Assembly: GCF_004125265.1 (NCBI RefSeq)
Contig: NZ_RDTE01000003.1
Span: forward strand, 5,394,001 to 5,458,000
Source of the DNA: Streptomyces lydicus
GTDB lineage: Bacteria > Actinomycetota > Actinomycetes > Streptomycetales > Streptomycetaceae
Direction of reading: 5' to 3'
DNA: 64,000 nucleotides
Shown: one piece after another, positions 42,225-50,739 of the stretch
How positions within the stretch are numbered: the first letter of the stretch is position 1
Layout of the letters: the number at the start of each line of letters is the position of its first letter
The notes under the pieces: model-generated
What the model saw: the letters and a program-made list of their open reading frames with translations, nothing else
Database searches by the model: none
Told to the model about the DNA's origin: nothing
Position numbers and translations under genes: made by a program

Positions 42225-43891
42225 AAGGAGAACGGGATGTAGCAGACGGCGGCGAGGACGATCGCGCCCCAGCCCAGCAGGGCCGGCTTGCGGTACCACG
42301 TGTCGTCGCCCTCGGCCGGCAGTTCCTCCATGCCGGGCGACCGTGAGCCGTAGACCAGGCCCGCCAGCGACTCGGCCGGCTTGGGCTTGGTGACCAGGGT
42401 GACGAGCACCATCACCAGCGCGCCGACGACGAACGCCACGATCGAGGAGACGAAGTTGGCGCCCTGCTCGGAGGGGATCGCGATGATGCCCTGTTTGTAG
42501 AGGCCGAAGTAGTTGACCATCGCGGCGACCGTGCCGGACAGCAGGCCCCAGAAGCCGGCCGCGGCGCTGGTCCGCTTCCAGAACATGCCGATGATGAAGA
42601 CGACGAACAGCGGCACGTTGAAGAAGGAGAACAGCGTCTGGAGGTAGTTCATGATGTTGCTGAAGGACGAGGCGATGAAGGCCGTGACCATGCCGATCAG
42701 CACGCCGACCGCGGTGACCACGCGTCCGGTCTTGAGGTAGTAGCGGTCCTCGCGGCCCTTCTTGAGGTACGCCGCCCAGATGTCGTTGGTGAAGACCGTG
42801 TTGAAGGACGAGACGTTGGCGGCCATACCCGCCATGAACGCCGCCAGCAGACCGGTCACCGCGATGCCCAGCACGCCGTTGGGCAGCAGGTCCCGCATCA
42901 GCACCGGGATCGCGTCGTTGTACTGCAGCCCGTCCTTGGACTTGCCCAGCGTCGGCTCCATGACCAGCGCGATCAGGCCGGGGACGACGACCACCAGGGG
43001 TATGAAGATCTTGGGGAAGGCGGCGATCAGCGGGGTGCGCTTGGCGGCGGAGAGGTTCTTCGCGGACAGCGCGCGCTGCACCTCGGCGAAGTTGGTCGTC
43101 CAGTAGCCGAAGCTCATCACGAAGCCGAGGCCGAGGACGATGGTGAGCCAGTTCGCGCCGAGCGGGTTGGCCTCGCCGATGCCGGTGCCCTTCCAAGCGG
43201 TCAGGAACGCGTCGCCGTGCGAGGAGTCCAGCGAGCTGGTCAGGCCGTCCCAGCCGCCCACGCGCTTGAGGCCGACGACGGTCAGCGGGATCAGCGCGGC
43301 CAGGATGACGAAGAACTGCAGCACCTCGTTGTAGATCGCCGAGGACAGGCCGCCGATGGTGATGTACGCCAGGACGAAGAAGCCGGCGACGACGATCGCG
43401 ACCCACTGCGGCCAGCCGAGCAGCGCCTGCAGCACGATCGCCATGGCGTAGAGGTTCACGCCGGCGATCAGTACGGACGAGACGGCGAAGATGACCGACG
43501 ACAGCAGGTGCGAGGACGGCCCGAAGCGGTGCAGCAGGAATTCGGGCACCGAGCGGACCTTGGAGCCGTAGTAGAACGGCATCATCACCAGGCCCAGGAA
43601 GACCATCGCCGGGATGGCGCCGATCCAGTACCAGTGCACGGTGTAGGCCCCGTACTGCGCGCCGTTGGCGGCCATACCGAGGATCTCGGTGGCGCCGAGG
43701 TTGGCGGCGACGAAGGCGAGGCCGGTGACCCAGGCAGGCAGCGACCGCCCGGAGAGGAAGAAGTCCAGGCTCGTCTTCACGCTGCGTTTGGCCGCGAATC
43801 CGATACCGAGGACGACGACGAAGTAGATGGCCAGGATCGTGTAATCGAGCCCGTTGGTGGGGAGCCGTAGCCCCTCGGCCATGGTGATCAT
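42221..43891 (-). CDS. Sodium:solute symporter (SSS family), probable sugar transporter
   Basis: 556 residues with about 14 membrane helices in the LeuT-like SSS fold. Conserved segments: DFFLSGRSLPAWVTGLAFVAANLGATEILGMA, GGLSSAIYNEVLQFF and the sodium-site helix MAGMAANVSSFNTVFTNDIW. Family members such as SGLT carry sugars with Na+. Divergent from galTEK with a shared 268-bp regulatory region, so galactose or a related hexose is the likely cargo by context. ATG 43891 is chosen; ATG 43882 is an alternative, and neither has a clear ribosome site. Its stop is in a 10-bp repeat. Confidence 0.92.
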   Translation of the reverse strand: MITMAEGLRLPTNGLDYTILAIYFVVVLGIGFAAKRSVKTSLDFFLSGRSLPAWVTGLAFVAANLGATEILGMAANGAQYGAYTVHWYWIGAIPAMVFLGLVMMPFYYGSKVRSVPEFLLHRFGPSSHLLSSVIFAVSSVLIAGVNLYAMAIVLQALLGWPQWVAIVVAGFFVLAYITIGGLSSAIYNEVLQFFVILAALIPLTVVGLKRVGGWDGLTSSLDSSHGDAFLTAWKGTGIGEANPLGANWLTIVLGLGFVMSFGYWTTNFAEVQRALSAKNLSAAKRTPLIAAFPKIFIPLVVVVPGLIALVMEPTLGKSKDGLQYNDAIPVLMRDLLPNGVLGIAVTGLLAAFMAGMAANVSSFNTVFTNDIWAAYLKKGREDRYYLKTGRVVTAVGVLIGMVTAFIASSFSNIMNYLQTLFSFFNVPLFVVFIIGMFWKRTSAAAGFWGLLSGTVAAMVNYFGLYKQGIIAIPSEQGANFVSSIVAFVVGALVMVLVTLVTKPKPAESLAGLVYGSRSPGMEELPAEGDDTWYRKPALLGWGAIVLAAVCYIPFSF

Positions 43892-43982
43892 GGGCGACTC
43901 ATTTCGCGGGTCGGGAGCGCGGCCCCCGGGGGACACATCGTTGTGTGAGCGGAACGCACAAAAAGCTACGCGCGGTCCTCGG

Positions 43983-44013
43983 GAAACTGAATACTTTTGT
44001 TTGGTTCAGTTTC
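43983..44013. promoter_or_regulatory. Inverted repeat between symporter and gal operon
   Basis: GAAACTGAA, 13 bases, TTCAGTTTC: exact 9-bp arms in the divergent region, about 92 bp upstream of the symporter start and 147 bp upstream of galT. A shared operator is likely. Confidence 0.6.
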
Positions 44014-44090
44014 GCTTTCGTGATCGAGGCGGTCGATATGCCGGGAATGTTCGGTCGGACTTCATCGGGGATTCGCCCACGGTCCCCGCA

Positions 44091-44137
44091 TTGACGTCAC
44101 TGTTTAGTTGTGCTTCATTGTGTTTGTTTGTGTTTGG
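44091..44137 (+). promoter_or_regulatory. Putative gal promoter with three phased direct repeats
   Basis: TTGACG (44091-44096) is a candidate -35 box. TTGTG begins at 44108, 44118 and 44128, three 10-bp units (TTGTGCTTCA, TTGTGTTTGT, TTGTGTTTGG) covering the -10 to +1 zone. The galP1 promoter of S. lividans is known to have a complex operator of direct-repeat hexamers with a TGTG core, which this resembles. Confidence 0.6.
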
Positions 44138-44159
44138 TCAGAGGGTGAGGAGCGCCCCG

Positions 44160-45233
44160 GTGAAGAAGACGTCGACCCGGCTGGCTGACGGCAGGGAGCT
44201 CATCTACTACGACTCGCGCGTTGACGTCGTACGCGATGCGGTCGACCGGCGCCCCCTGGACCCCGTGGCCACCGCCTCCGAGGTCCGTCACGACCGGCTG
44301 CTCGGCGACCGCGTCGCCATCGCCTCGCACCGCCAGGCCCGCACCTACCACCCCCCGGCCGACGAGTGCCCGCTGTGCCCCTCCCGCGAAGGCCGCTTCT
44401 CCGAGATCCCCGCCGACAACTACGACGTCGCCGTCTTCGAGAACCGCTTCCCGTCCCTCGCCGGCGACAGCGGCCGCTGCGAGGTCGTCTGCTTCACCTC
44501 CGACCACGACGCCTCCTTCGCCGACCTCACCGAGGAGCAGGCCGCCCTGGTCCTTACGGCGTGGACCGACCGCACCGCGGAGCTCTCCCGGCTCCCCGGC
44601 GTGGAACAGGTCTTCTGCTTCGAGAACCGCGGCGCCGAGATCGGCGTCACCCTCGGCCACCCGCACGGCCAGATCTACGCGTACCCCTTCGTCACCCCGC
44701 GCACCGAGCGCATGCTCACCTCGCTCGCCGCACACCGCACGGCCACCGCGGGCGGCAACCTCTTCGACGAGGTGGTCGCGGACGAGCTCGCCGACGGCCG
44801 CCGGATCGTCCTCGAAGGCGAGCACTGGGTGGCGTTCGTCCCGTACGCCGCCCACTGGCCCTACGAGGTGCACCTCTACCCCAAGCGCCGGGTCCCCGAC
44901 CTGCTCGCCCTCGACGACGCCGCGCGCACCGAGTTCCCACAGATCTACCTGGAAGTCTTGCGGCGCTTCGACCGGATCTTCGACACGGGGACGAGCCCGG
45001 GGCCCCGGGCGGCCGGCGCCGCCCGCACGCCGTACATCGCCGCCTGGCACCAGGCGCCGCTGCGCGCCGCGAACCGGGAGGATTTCGCACTCCACCTCGA
45101 GCTCTTCACCATCCGCCGCACTTCCGGCAAGCTGAAGTTTCTCGCGGGTTCCGAATCCGGCATGAATGTGTTCATCAATGATGTGCCGCCGGAGGCCGCG
45201 GCCGAGCGACTGCGAGAGGTAGTGAGCAAGTGA
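44160..45233 (+). CDS. galT: Galactose-1-phosphate uridylyltransferase GalT
   Basis: 357 residues from a GTG with GAGGAG upstream. GalT motifs: CPLCPS near residue 76 (zinc ligands), FENRFPSL, and the catalytic H167-P-H169 in LGHPHGQIYAYPF, with HWPYEVHLYPKR later. It exchanges UMP between UDP-glucose and galactose-1-phosphate in the Leloir pathway. First gene of galTEK; its stop overlaps the galE start by four bases. The leader has the phased repeats and inverted repeat described above. Confidence 0.96.
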   Translation: MKKTSTRLADGRELIYYDSRVDVVRDAVDRRPLDPVATASEVRHDRLLGDRVAIASHRQARTYHPPADECPLCPSREGRFSEIPADNYDVAVFENRFPSLAGDSGRCEVVCFTSDHDASFADLTEEQAALVLTAWTDRTAELSRLPGVEQVFCFENRGAEIGVTLGHPHGQIYAYPFVTPRTERMLTSLAAHRTATAGGNLFDEVVADELADGRRIVLEGEHWVAFVPYAAHWPYEVHLYPKRRVPDLLALDDAARTEFPQIYLEVLRRFDRIFDTGTSPGPRAAGAARTPYIAAWHQAPLRAANREDFALHLELFTIRRTSGKLKFLAGSESGMNVFINDVPPEAAAERLREVVSK

Positions 45234-46222
45234 GCAAGAAGTACCTGGTCACAGGCGGTGCGGGATACGTCGGAAGCGTCGTTGCGGCGCATCTGCTGCA
45301 GGCCGGTCACGAGGTGACCGTGCTGGACGACCTGTCCACCGGCCACCGCGAGGGCGTCCCCGCCGGTGCCCGCTTCATCGAGGGCCGCATCCAGGACGCC
45401 GCCCAGTGGCTCGACCCCTCCTATGACGCGGTGCTGCACTTCGCCGCCTTCTCCCAGGTCGGCGAGTCCGTCGTGGACCCGGAGAAGTACTGGCGCAACA
45501 ACGTCGGCGGCACCATGGACCTGCTCGCCGCGATGCGCGACGCCGGTGTCCGCACCCTCGTCTTCTCCTCCACCGCCGCCACCTACGGCGAGCCGGCCGC
45601 CACCCCGATCACCGAGTCCGCCGAGACCGCGCCCACCAGCCCGTACGGCGCCAGCAAGCTCGCCGTCGACCACATGATCAGCGGGGAGGCGGCGGCCCAC
45701 GGCCTGGCCGCGGTCTCGCTGCGCTACTTCAACGTCGCAGGCGCCTACGGCAGCTGCGGCGAGCGCCACGACCCCGAGTCGCACCTCATCCCGCTCGTCC
45801 TCCAGGTCGCCCAGGGCAAGCGCGAGGCGATCTCCGTCTTCGGCGACGACTACCCCACCCCCGACGGCACCTGCGTCCGCGACTACATCCACGTCGCCGA
45901 CCTCGCCGAGGCCCACCTCCTCGCCCTCGACGTTGCCACCGCCGGTGAGCACCTGATCTGCAACCTCGGCAACGGCAACGGCTTCTCCGTCCGCGAGGTC
46001 ATCGAGACCGTCCGCAAGGTCACCGGGCACGCCATCCCCGAGATCGCCGCCCCGCGCCGCGGCGGCGACCCCGCCGTGCTGGTGGCCTCCGCCCGGACCG
46101 CCATCGACCGCCTCGGCTGGCGCCCCAGCCGCACCGATCTCGCCGGAATCGTCACCGACGCCTGGCAGTTCGCCCAGCACCTCGACCGGGAAAACCACCA
46201 CAACTCACCACAGGGGACCTGA
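45230..46222 (+). CDS. galE: UDP-glucose 4-epimerase GalE
   Basis: 330 residues from a GTG inside the galT end. NAD-binding GGAGYVGS, STAATYGEP with the catalytic Ser/Thr, YGASK with Tyr and Lys, and RYFNVAGAYGSCGERHDPESHLIPLVLQ are all typical. It interconverts UDP-galactose and UDP-glucose, linking galactose use to envelope sugar supply. The TGA shares its last base with the galK ATG (TGATG), so translation is coupled. Confidence 0.96.
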   Translation: MSKKYLVTGGAGYVGSVVAAHLLQAGHEVTVLDDLSTGHREGVPAGARFIEGRIQDAAQWLDPSYDAVLHFAAFSQVGESVVDPEKYWRNNVGGTMDLLAAMRDAGVRTLVFSSTAATYGEPAATPITESAETAPTSPYGASKLAVDHMISGEAAAHGLAAVSLRYFNVAGAYGSCGERHDPESHLIPLVLQVAQGKREAISVFGDDYPTPDGTCVRDYIHVADLAEAHLLALDVATAGEHLICNLGNGNGFSVREVIETVRKVTGHAIPEIAAPRRGGDPAVLVASARTAIDRLGWRPSRTDLAGIVTDAWQFAQHLDRENHHNSPQGT

Positions 46223-47418
46223 TGACCGCTCACGGAGCCGCCGTGCCGGCCACCGAACGCCCGCACGGCGCCCAGTACACCGCGGCGCACTTCGCCGCGG
46301 TGTACGGCGCCGCCCCCACGGGCACCTGGGCGGCGCCAGGCCGGGTCAACCTGATCGGTGAACACACCGATTACAACGACGGCTTCGTGATGCCGCTCGC
46401 CCTCCCGCACACCACCCTCGCCGCCGCCTCGGCCCGCACCGACGGGGTGCTGCGGCTGCACTCCGGCGGCGCCGACGGCGGCATCGTCGAACTGCGCATC
46501 GACGCGCTGCGTCCGGAACCCCAGGCGGGCTGGGCCGGCTACCCCGCCGGTGTCGTCTGGGCGATGCGGGAGGCCGGGCTGCCGGTCGGCGGCGCGGACC
46601 TGCACTACGACAGCACGGTGCCCACCGGCGCCGGGCTCTCCTCCTCCGCCGCCCTGGAGGTCGTCACCGCGGTTGCTCTCAACGACCTGTACGCGCTCGG
46701 CCAGGAGCCGCAGCAACTGGCCCTGTTGGCCCAGCGGGCCGAGAACGCCTTCGTCGGTGTGCCCGTCGGCATCATGGACCAGACCGCCGCGGCCTGCTGC
46801 ACCGAGGGCCATGCCCTCTTCCTCGACACCCGCGACCTCACCCGCCGTCAGATCCCGTTCGACCTGGCGGGGGAGGGGCTGCGGCTCCTCGTCGTGGACA
46901 CCCGGGTGAAGCACGAGCTGGGGGACGGCGCATACGCCGAGCGGCGCGCCGGTTGTGAGCGTGGCGCGCGGGCGCTCGGCGTGCGAGCCCTGCGCGATGT
47001 GCCGTACGCGCATCTGCCCGAGGCCCTGGCCGGGCTGGCCGACGACCCCGTCACCCAGGCCCTGGTCCGGCACATCGTCACCGAGAACCACCGGGTCGAA
47101 GAGGTCGTCGCGCTGCTCGACGCGGGCCGCACCCGCGCCATCGGCCCGCTGCTGACGGCCGGCCACGCCTCGCTGCGCGACGACTTCAAGATCTCCTGCC
47201 GGGAGCTCGACCTCGCCGTCGACACCGCCAACGCGGCGGGCGCCCTCGGGGCCCGGATGACCGGCGGCGGCTTCGGCGGCTCGGCGATCGTGCTCGTCGA
47301 GGAGGCCGACGCCCCCGCCGTCGGCGCGGCGGTCACCGAGGCCTTCGCGGCGGCCGGCCACGCCGCCCCGCGGATCTTCGAGGCCGTCCCGAGCGCGGGA
47401 GCACACCGCGTCGAGTAG
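46222..47418 (+). CDS. galK: Galactokinase GalK
   Basis: 398 residues. The galactokinase signature GRVNLIGEHTDYNDG lies near residue 36, the GHMP ATP loop PTGAGLSSSAALEV near 135, and MTGGGFGGSAIVLV near the C-terminus. It phosphorylates galactose at C1 using ATP, the first step of the Leloir pathway, so the operon order is reverse to pathway order. Ends the operon; 270 bp without a recognised element other than the next promoter follow. Confidence 0.96.
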   Translation: MTAHGAAVPATERPHGAQYTAAHFAAVYGAAPTGTWAAPGRVNLIGEHTDYNDGFVMPLALPHTTLAAASARTDGVLRLHSGGADGGIVELRIDALRPEPQAGWAGYPAGVVWAMREAGLPVGGADLHYDSTVPTGAGLSSSAALEVVTAVALNDLYALGQEPQQLALLAQRAENAFVGVPVGIMDQTAAACCTEGHALFLDTRDLTRRQIPFDLAGEGLRLLVVDTRVKHELGDGAYAERRAGCERGARALGVRALRDVPYAHLPEALAGLADDPVTQALVRHIVTENHRVEEVVALLDAGRTRAIGPLLTAGHASLRDDFKISCRELDLAVDTANAAGALGARMTGGGFGGSAIVLVEEADAPAVGAAVTEAFAAAGHAAPRIFEAVPSAGAHRVE

Positions 47419-47657
47419 GGCGCGTCGGGCGGCGCGCGGCCACCGGGCGGGCGCCGAACGGCCCGGGTGGAGGGGCAGTTTCGTCAATCACCTTCCCTTG
47501 CCGCACCCCGTCCGTACGCTGGGACCCTGCACCGGTGGGGGCCGGTGCCGATCAGGGGGCGAGACCGTTCGGGTACGGCGCCCGGGGTGGGGTAGCCATG
47601 TCGGCACGGCGGCGGCCGTGCGGCTGAGGCGATCTTCAATCCGGGCGTCGTGCCCGC

Positions 47658-47663
47658 TATGGT
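47658..47663 (+). promoter_or_regulatory. Putative -10 box of the LuxR gene
   Basis: TATGGT, 26 nt before the GTG start at 47689. No convincing -35 hexamer was found. Confidence 0.3.
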
Positions 47664-47688
47664 CCGTTCACCGAGACAGGGGGTCTCT

Positions 47689-48468
47689 GTGCAACGCATC
47701 CGGGTTCTGGTGGTCGACGACCACCGCATCTTCGCCGAATCCCTGGCGGCCGCGCTCGCCGCGGAACAGGACGTGGACGTAGCGGCCGCGGGCAGCGCCC
47801 CCGCGGCGCTGCGCAATCTGGACCGGGCGGTCACCGACGGCCGCCGGTTCGACGTGCTGCTCGCCGACGCGGACCTCGCCGCGCCGCTGCTCGCGGTGCC
47901 CGCGCAGGGCGCGCCGCGCGACGCGGTGCCGCGCGCCGTGCCGCGGGACGGCATCGCGCTGGTCTCCGGCCTGCGCACCAGCCATCCGTATCTGCGCACC
48001 GTCGTGCTCGCCGACCGCGACGACCCGCGCCGCGCGGCCGCCGCGCTGCAGGCCGGCGCCTCCGGCTGGGTCGCCAAGGACTGCTCGCTCTCCCGGCTGC
48101 TCGCCGTCATCCGCGGCGTGCTGCGCGACGAGACGCATCTGCCGCCCGCGCTGCTGACCGGTGTGCTGCGGGAGCTGACGGCGGCCCGCAAGCACCGCTC
48201 CGAGAGCGAACGGCTGGTGGAGTCGCTGACCCCGCGCGAGCGCGAGGTGCTGCGCTGCATGGTGGCGGGGCTGGGCCGCAAGGCGGTCGCCGAGCGGCTG
48301 TTCCTCTCGCCGCACACGGTCCGTACCCATATGCAGAACGTGCTGGGCAAGCTCGGGGTGCACTCCACCCTCGCGGCCGTCGCGCTGGCCCGCCGGGCCG
48401 GGGTCGGCCCGGTCGAACTGGAGGCGGCGGCCGCGGCGGCGGCGTCGGCGTCGGTGCCGGTGCCGTGA
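47689..48468 (+). CDS. LuxR-type response regulator
   Basis: 259 residues from GTG 47689 with AGGGGG upstream. Receiver start IRVLVVDDHRIFAESLAAAL and a candidate phospho-acceptor Asp in FDVLLADADL. A Pro/Arg/Ala insertion (about 80-95, QGAPRDAVPRAVPRDG) separates it from the rest of the receiver, whose ASGWVAKD end is present. The helix-turn-helix is complete (LTPREREVLRCMVAGLGRKA, SPHTVRTHMQNVLGKL). No partner kinase nearby. The C-terminus is an Ala run, and the stop lies in a 32-bp duplication. It follows galK but has its own promoter region. Confidence 0.9.
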   Translation: MQRIRVLVVDDHRIFAESLAAALAAEQDVDVAAAGSAPAALRNLDRAVTDGRRFDVLLADADLAAPLLAVPAQGAPRDAVPRAVPRDGIALVSGLRTSHPYLRTVVLADRDDPRRAAAALQAGASGWVAKDCSLSRLLAVIRGVLRDETHLPPALLTGVLRELTAARKHRSESERLVESLTPREREVLRCMVAGLGRKAVAERLFLSPHTVRTHMQNVLGKLGVHSTLAAVALARRAGVGPVELEAAAAAAASASVPVP

Positions 48469-48519
48469 GGGGGTGCGGGCTGTAGTTGCCGGTGCCGTGA
48501 GGGGGTGCGGGCTGTAGTT
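48456..48519. repeat. Exact 32-bp tandem duplication over the LuxR stop
   Basis: Two identical 32-bp copies starting GCCGGTGCCGTGAGGGGGTG; the first contains the LuxR stop codon at 48466-48468. A fragment of a third copy follows. Confidence 0.92.
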
Positions 48520-48633
48520 GCCGGGGCCGCAGGGGGCGTGCGAGGGGGTGCGTGGGCCTGAGACCCCGCGCGCGAGCGCGGGAGCATCACAGGAGCGCCG
48601 CCCGTGCGCAGGACCACCGCCCTGCGCGCCGTC

Positions 48634-50658
48634 CTACGCGCCGGGCTCGGTCAGTACGGCCACGCCCCGGGGCCCCAGCCTGACCCGGTCGACGACCCCG
48701 GTACCGGCCCCGCCCTCGCCCTCGCCCGCCCCGTCCACCCCCGCCAGCGCATCCCGCATCGGCCCCGGCAGCACGGCCTCCACGTCCCCGGCCCCGTGGT
48801 TGAGCAGGAAGAGATACCGTCCGCCGGCACCCTCGCGGACGGTGGCCTGGACGCCCTTCGGCAGCCCCGGCAGTACGGGCGTGACCCCGGCCGCCGCCCG
48901 TACGCCGTCCAGCAGGGCCCGCATCGGCGCCGCACCGAGCCGGGTGCCCACGTACCAGACCGTGCCCCGCCCGTAGGCGTGCCGGGTCACCGCGGGCCGC
49001 CCGGCGAGCTCCCCGTCCGTGAAGCGGGCGACCGCCTCGGCCCCTTCGAGGTCGATGACCTCCGACCACAGATCCGCCCGCCCCGTGCACGCCCCGCCGT
49101 CGACGCCCACCGACCGGCCCTCGTCCAGCGGCCAGAACTCCTCCACCCGCAGCCCCAGCAGCTCCCGCAGCACCCCCGGATATCCGCCGGGGTGCACCCG
49201 GTCGTGCGCGTCGACGATCCCGGAGAAGAACGACACCAGCAGGTGCCCACCGTCCCGCACATAGGCGGTCAGGCGCGCGGCGTTGTCCGCGGTGAGCAGA
49301 TACAGATTGGGCGCCACGACCAGCCGGTAGCCGGACAGGTCGCGCTGCGGCGGGACCACATCGCAGGCCACGCCCGCCTCGAACAGCGGCCGGTAGTGAT
49401 CCAGCGCGATCCGGGAGTGGTCCAGCGCGCTCGACGGCCTGGAGTCCAGCTCCAGCGCCCACCAGCTGTGCCAGTCCGCCAGCAGCGCCACCGCGGCCCG
49501 TGACCGGGTCCCCTCGATGCCCGGCAGCGACCCCAGCTCCCGCCCCAGATCCGCCACTTCGCGGAAGACACGGGTGCCGGTCCCGCCGTGCGGCAGCATC
49601 GCCGAGTGGAACTTCTCCGCGCCGCCCAGCGATTGCCGCCACTGGAAGTACAGCACCGCGTCCGCGCCCTGCGCGACGGCCTGCCAGCTCCACAGCCGCA
49701 TCGCGCCGGGCGGCTTGGGGCCGTTGCGGGGGCGCCAGTTGACCGCGCCCGGTGCCTGCTCCAGCAGCATCCAGGGCTGCCCGGAGCGCGCCGAGCGCAT
49801 CAGGTCGAAGACATAGCCGGCCCGGATGTGGTCGTCGGGCGCGTACGGGTCCTGGTAGAAGTCCAGCGCCATCGCGTCCATGTGCGCGGACCAGGCGAAG
49901 GCGTCGACGGGCTTGTGCTGCGGCATCAGATTGGTGGTGACCGGAATGGCGGGGGTGTGGCGCTCCAGCACCGCCTTTTCGGCCAGATAGCAGGCGCGCA
50001 GGGCCGCGTCGCCGAAGCGCAGGTAGTCCAGCTGCTGGGCGGGGTTGGGGAAGGTGGGCGCGGAGCGCGGCGGCAGCACCTCGTCGAAGTCGCCGTAGGA
50101 CTGCGACCAGAAGGCCGTCGACCAGGCGGAGTTGAGCGCGTCGATGTCCCCGTAGCGTGCGCGCAGCCAGCGCCGGAAGTCGTCGGCCGACACCTCGCAG
50201 TAGCACTGGCGGGTGTGGCACCCGTATTCGTTGCCGATGTGCCACATGGCCAGCGCCGGGTGGCCGGCGTAACGGGCGGCGAGCTGTTTGACCAGGCGCA
50301 GGGCGTGTGCCCGGTAGACGGGGCTGGAGGGGCAGTAGTGCTGCCGCGCGCCGGGCCAGCGGCGCCGGCCGTCGGCGTCCTCGGGCAGGATCTCGGGGTG
50401 TGCGTGGGAGAGCCACGGCGGGGGCGAGGCGGTCATGGTGGCCAGACAGACGGCGATCCCGGCGCCCGCCAGCCCGTCCATGACACGGTCGAACCAGCCG
50501 AAGTCCCAGGCCCCGGGCCGGGGTTCGACCCTGGCCCAGGAGAAGATCCCGGCGGTGACCATGGTGACACGGGCCGCCTTCATCAGCTTCAGATCCTCGG
50601 CCCACACCTCCTCGGGCCACTGCTCGGGGTTGTAGTCGCCGCCGAAATGGATGCCCAT
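48634..50658 (-). CDS. Beta-galactosidase, GH42 family
   Basis: 674 residues. Starts IHFGGDYNPEQWP, the GH42 hallmark. The acid/base is E144 in HIGNEYG and the nucleophile is E300 in LLEQAPG; a zinc-type Cys cluster (CHTRQCYCE) near 150 is also as in GH42. Middle trimerisation-like and C-terminal beta domains follow. No signal peptide, so it acts inside the cell on galactosides. AGGGGGATCC precedes the ATG, within a 21-bp duplicated block. Near galTEK and a likely sugar symporter, it can feed galactose into that pathway. Confidence 0.94.
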   Translation of the reverse strand: MGIHFGGDYNPEQWPEEVWAEDLKLMKAARVTMVTAGIFSWARVEPRPGAWDFGWFDRVMDGLAGAGIAVCLATMTASPPPWLSHAHPEILPEDADGRRRWPGARQHYCPSSPVYRAHALRLVKQLAARYAGHPALAMWHIGNEYGCHTRQCYCEVSADDFRRWLRARYGDIDALNSAWSTAFWSQSYGDFDEVLPPRSAPTFPNPAQQLDYLRFGDAALRACYLAEKAVLERHTPAIPVTTNLMPQHKPVDAFAWSAHMDAMALDFYQDPYAPDDHIRAGYVFDLMRSARSGQPWMLLEQAPGAVNWRPRNGPKPPGAMRLWSWQAVAQGADAVLYFQWRQSLGGAEKFHSAMLPHGGTGTRVFREVADLGRELGSLPGIEGTRSRAAVALLADWHSWWALELDSRPSSALDHSRIALDHYRPLFEAGVACDVVPPQRDLSGYRLVVAPNLYLLTADNAARLTAYVRDGGHLLVSFFSGIVDAHDRVHPGGYPGVLRELLGLRVEEFWPLDEGRSVGVDGGACTGRADLWSEVIDLEGAEAVARFTDGELAGRPAVTRHAYGRGTVWYVGTRLGAAPMRALLDGVRAAAGVTPVLPGLPKGVQATVREGAGGRYLFLLNHGAGDVEAVLPGPMRDALAGVDGAGEGEGGAGTGVVDRVRLGPRGVAVLTEPGA

Positions 50659-50700
50659 GGATCCCCCTACGGGTCGAACGGATCCCCCTACGGGGCGAAG
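50659..50700. repeat. 21-bp duplication carrying the beta-galactosidase ribosome site
   Basis: GGATCCCCCTACGGGTCGAAC and GGATCCCCCTACGGGGCGAAG are adjacent. Read on the minus strand each has TAGGGGGATCC, so the ribosome-binding region directly upstream of the ATG is present twice. Confidence 0.85.
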
Positions 50701-50739
50701 GCCCGGGCGGGCGTCGCGGCCCGCCCCGGTGAGGCCGGC

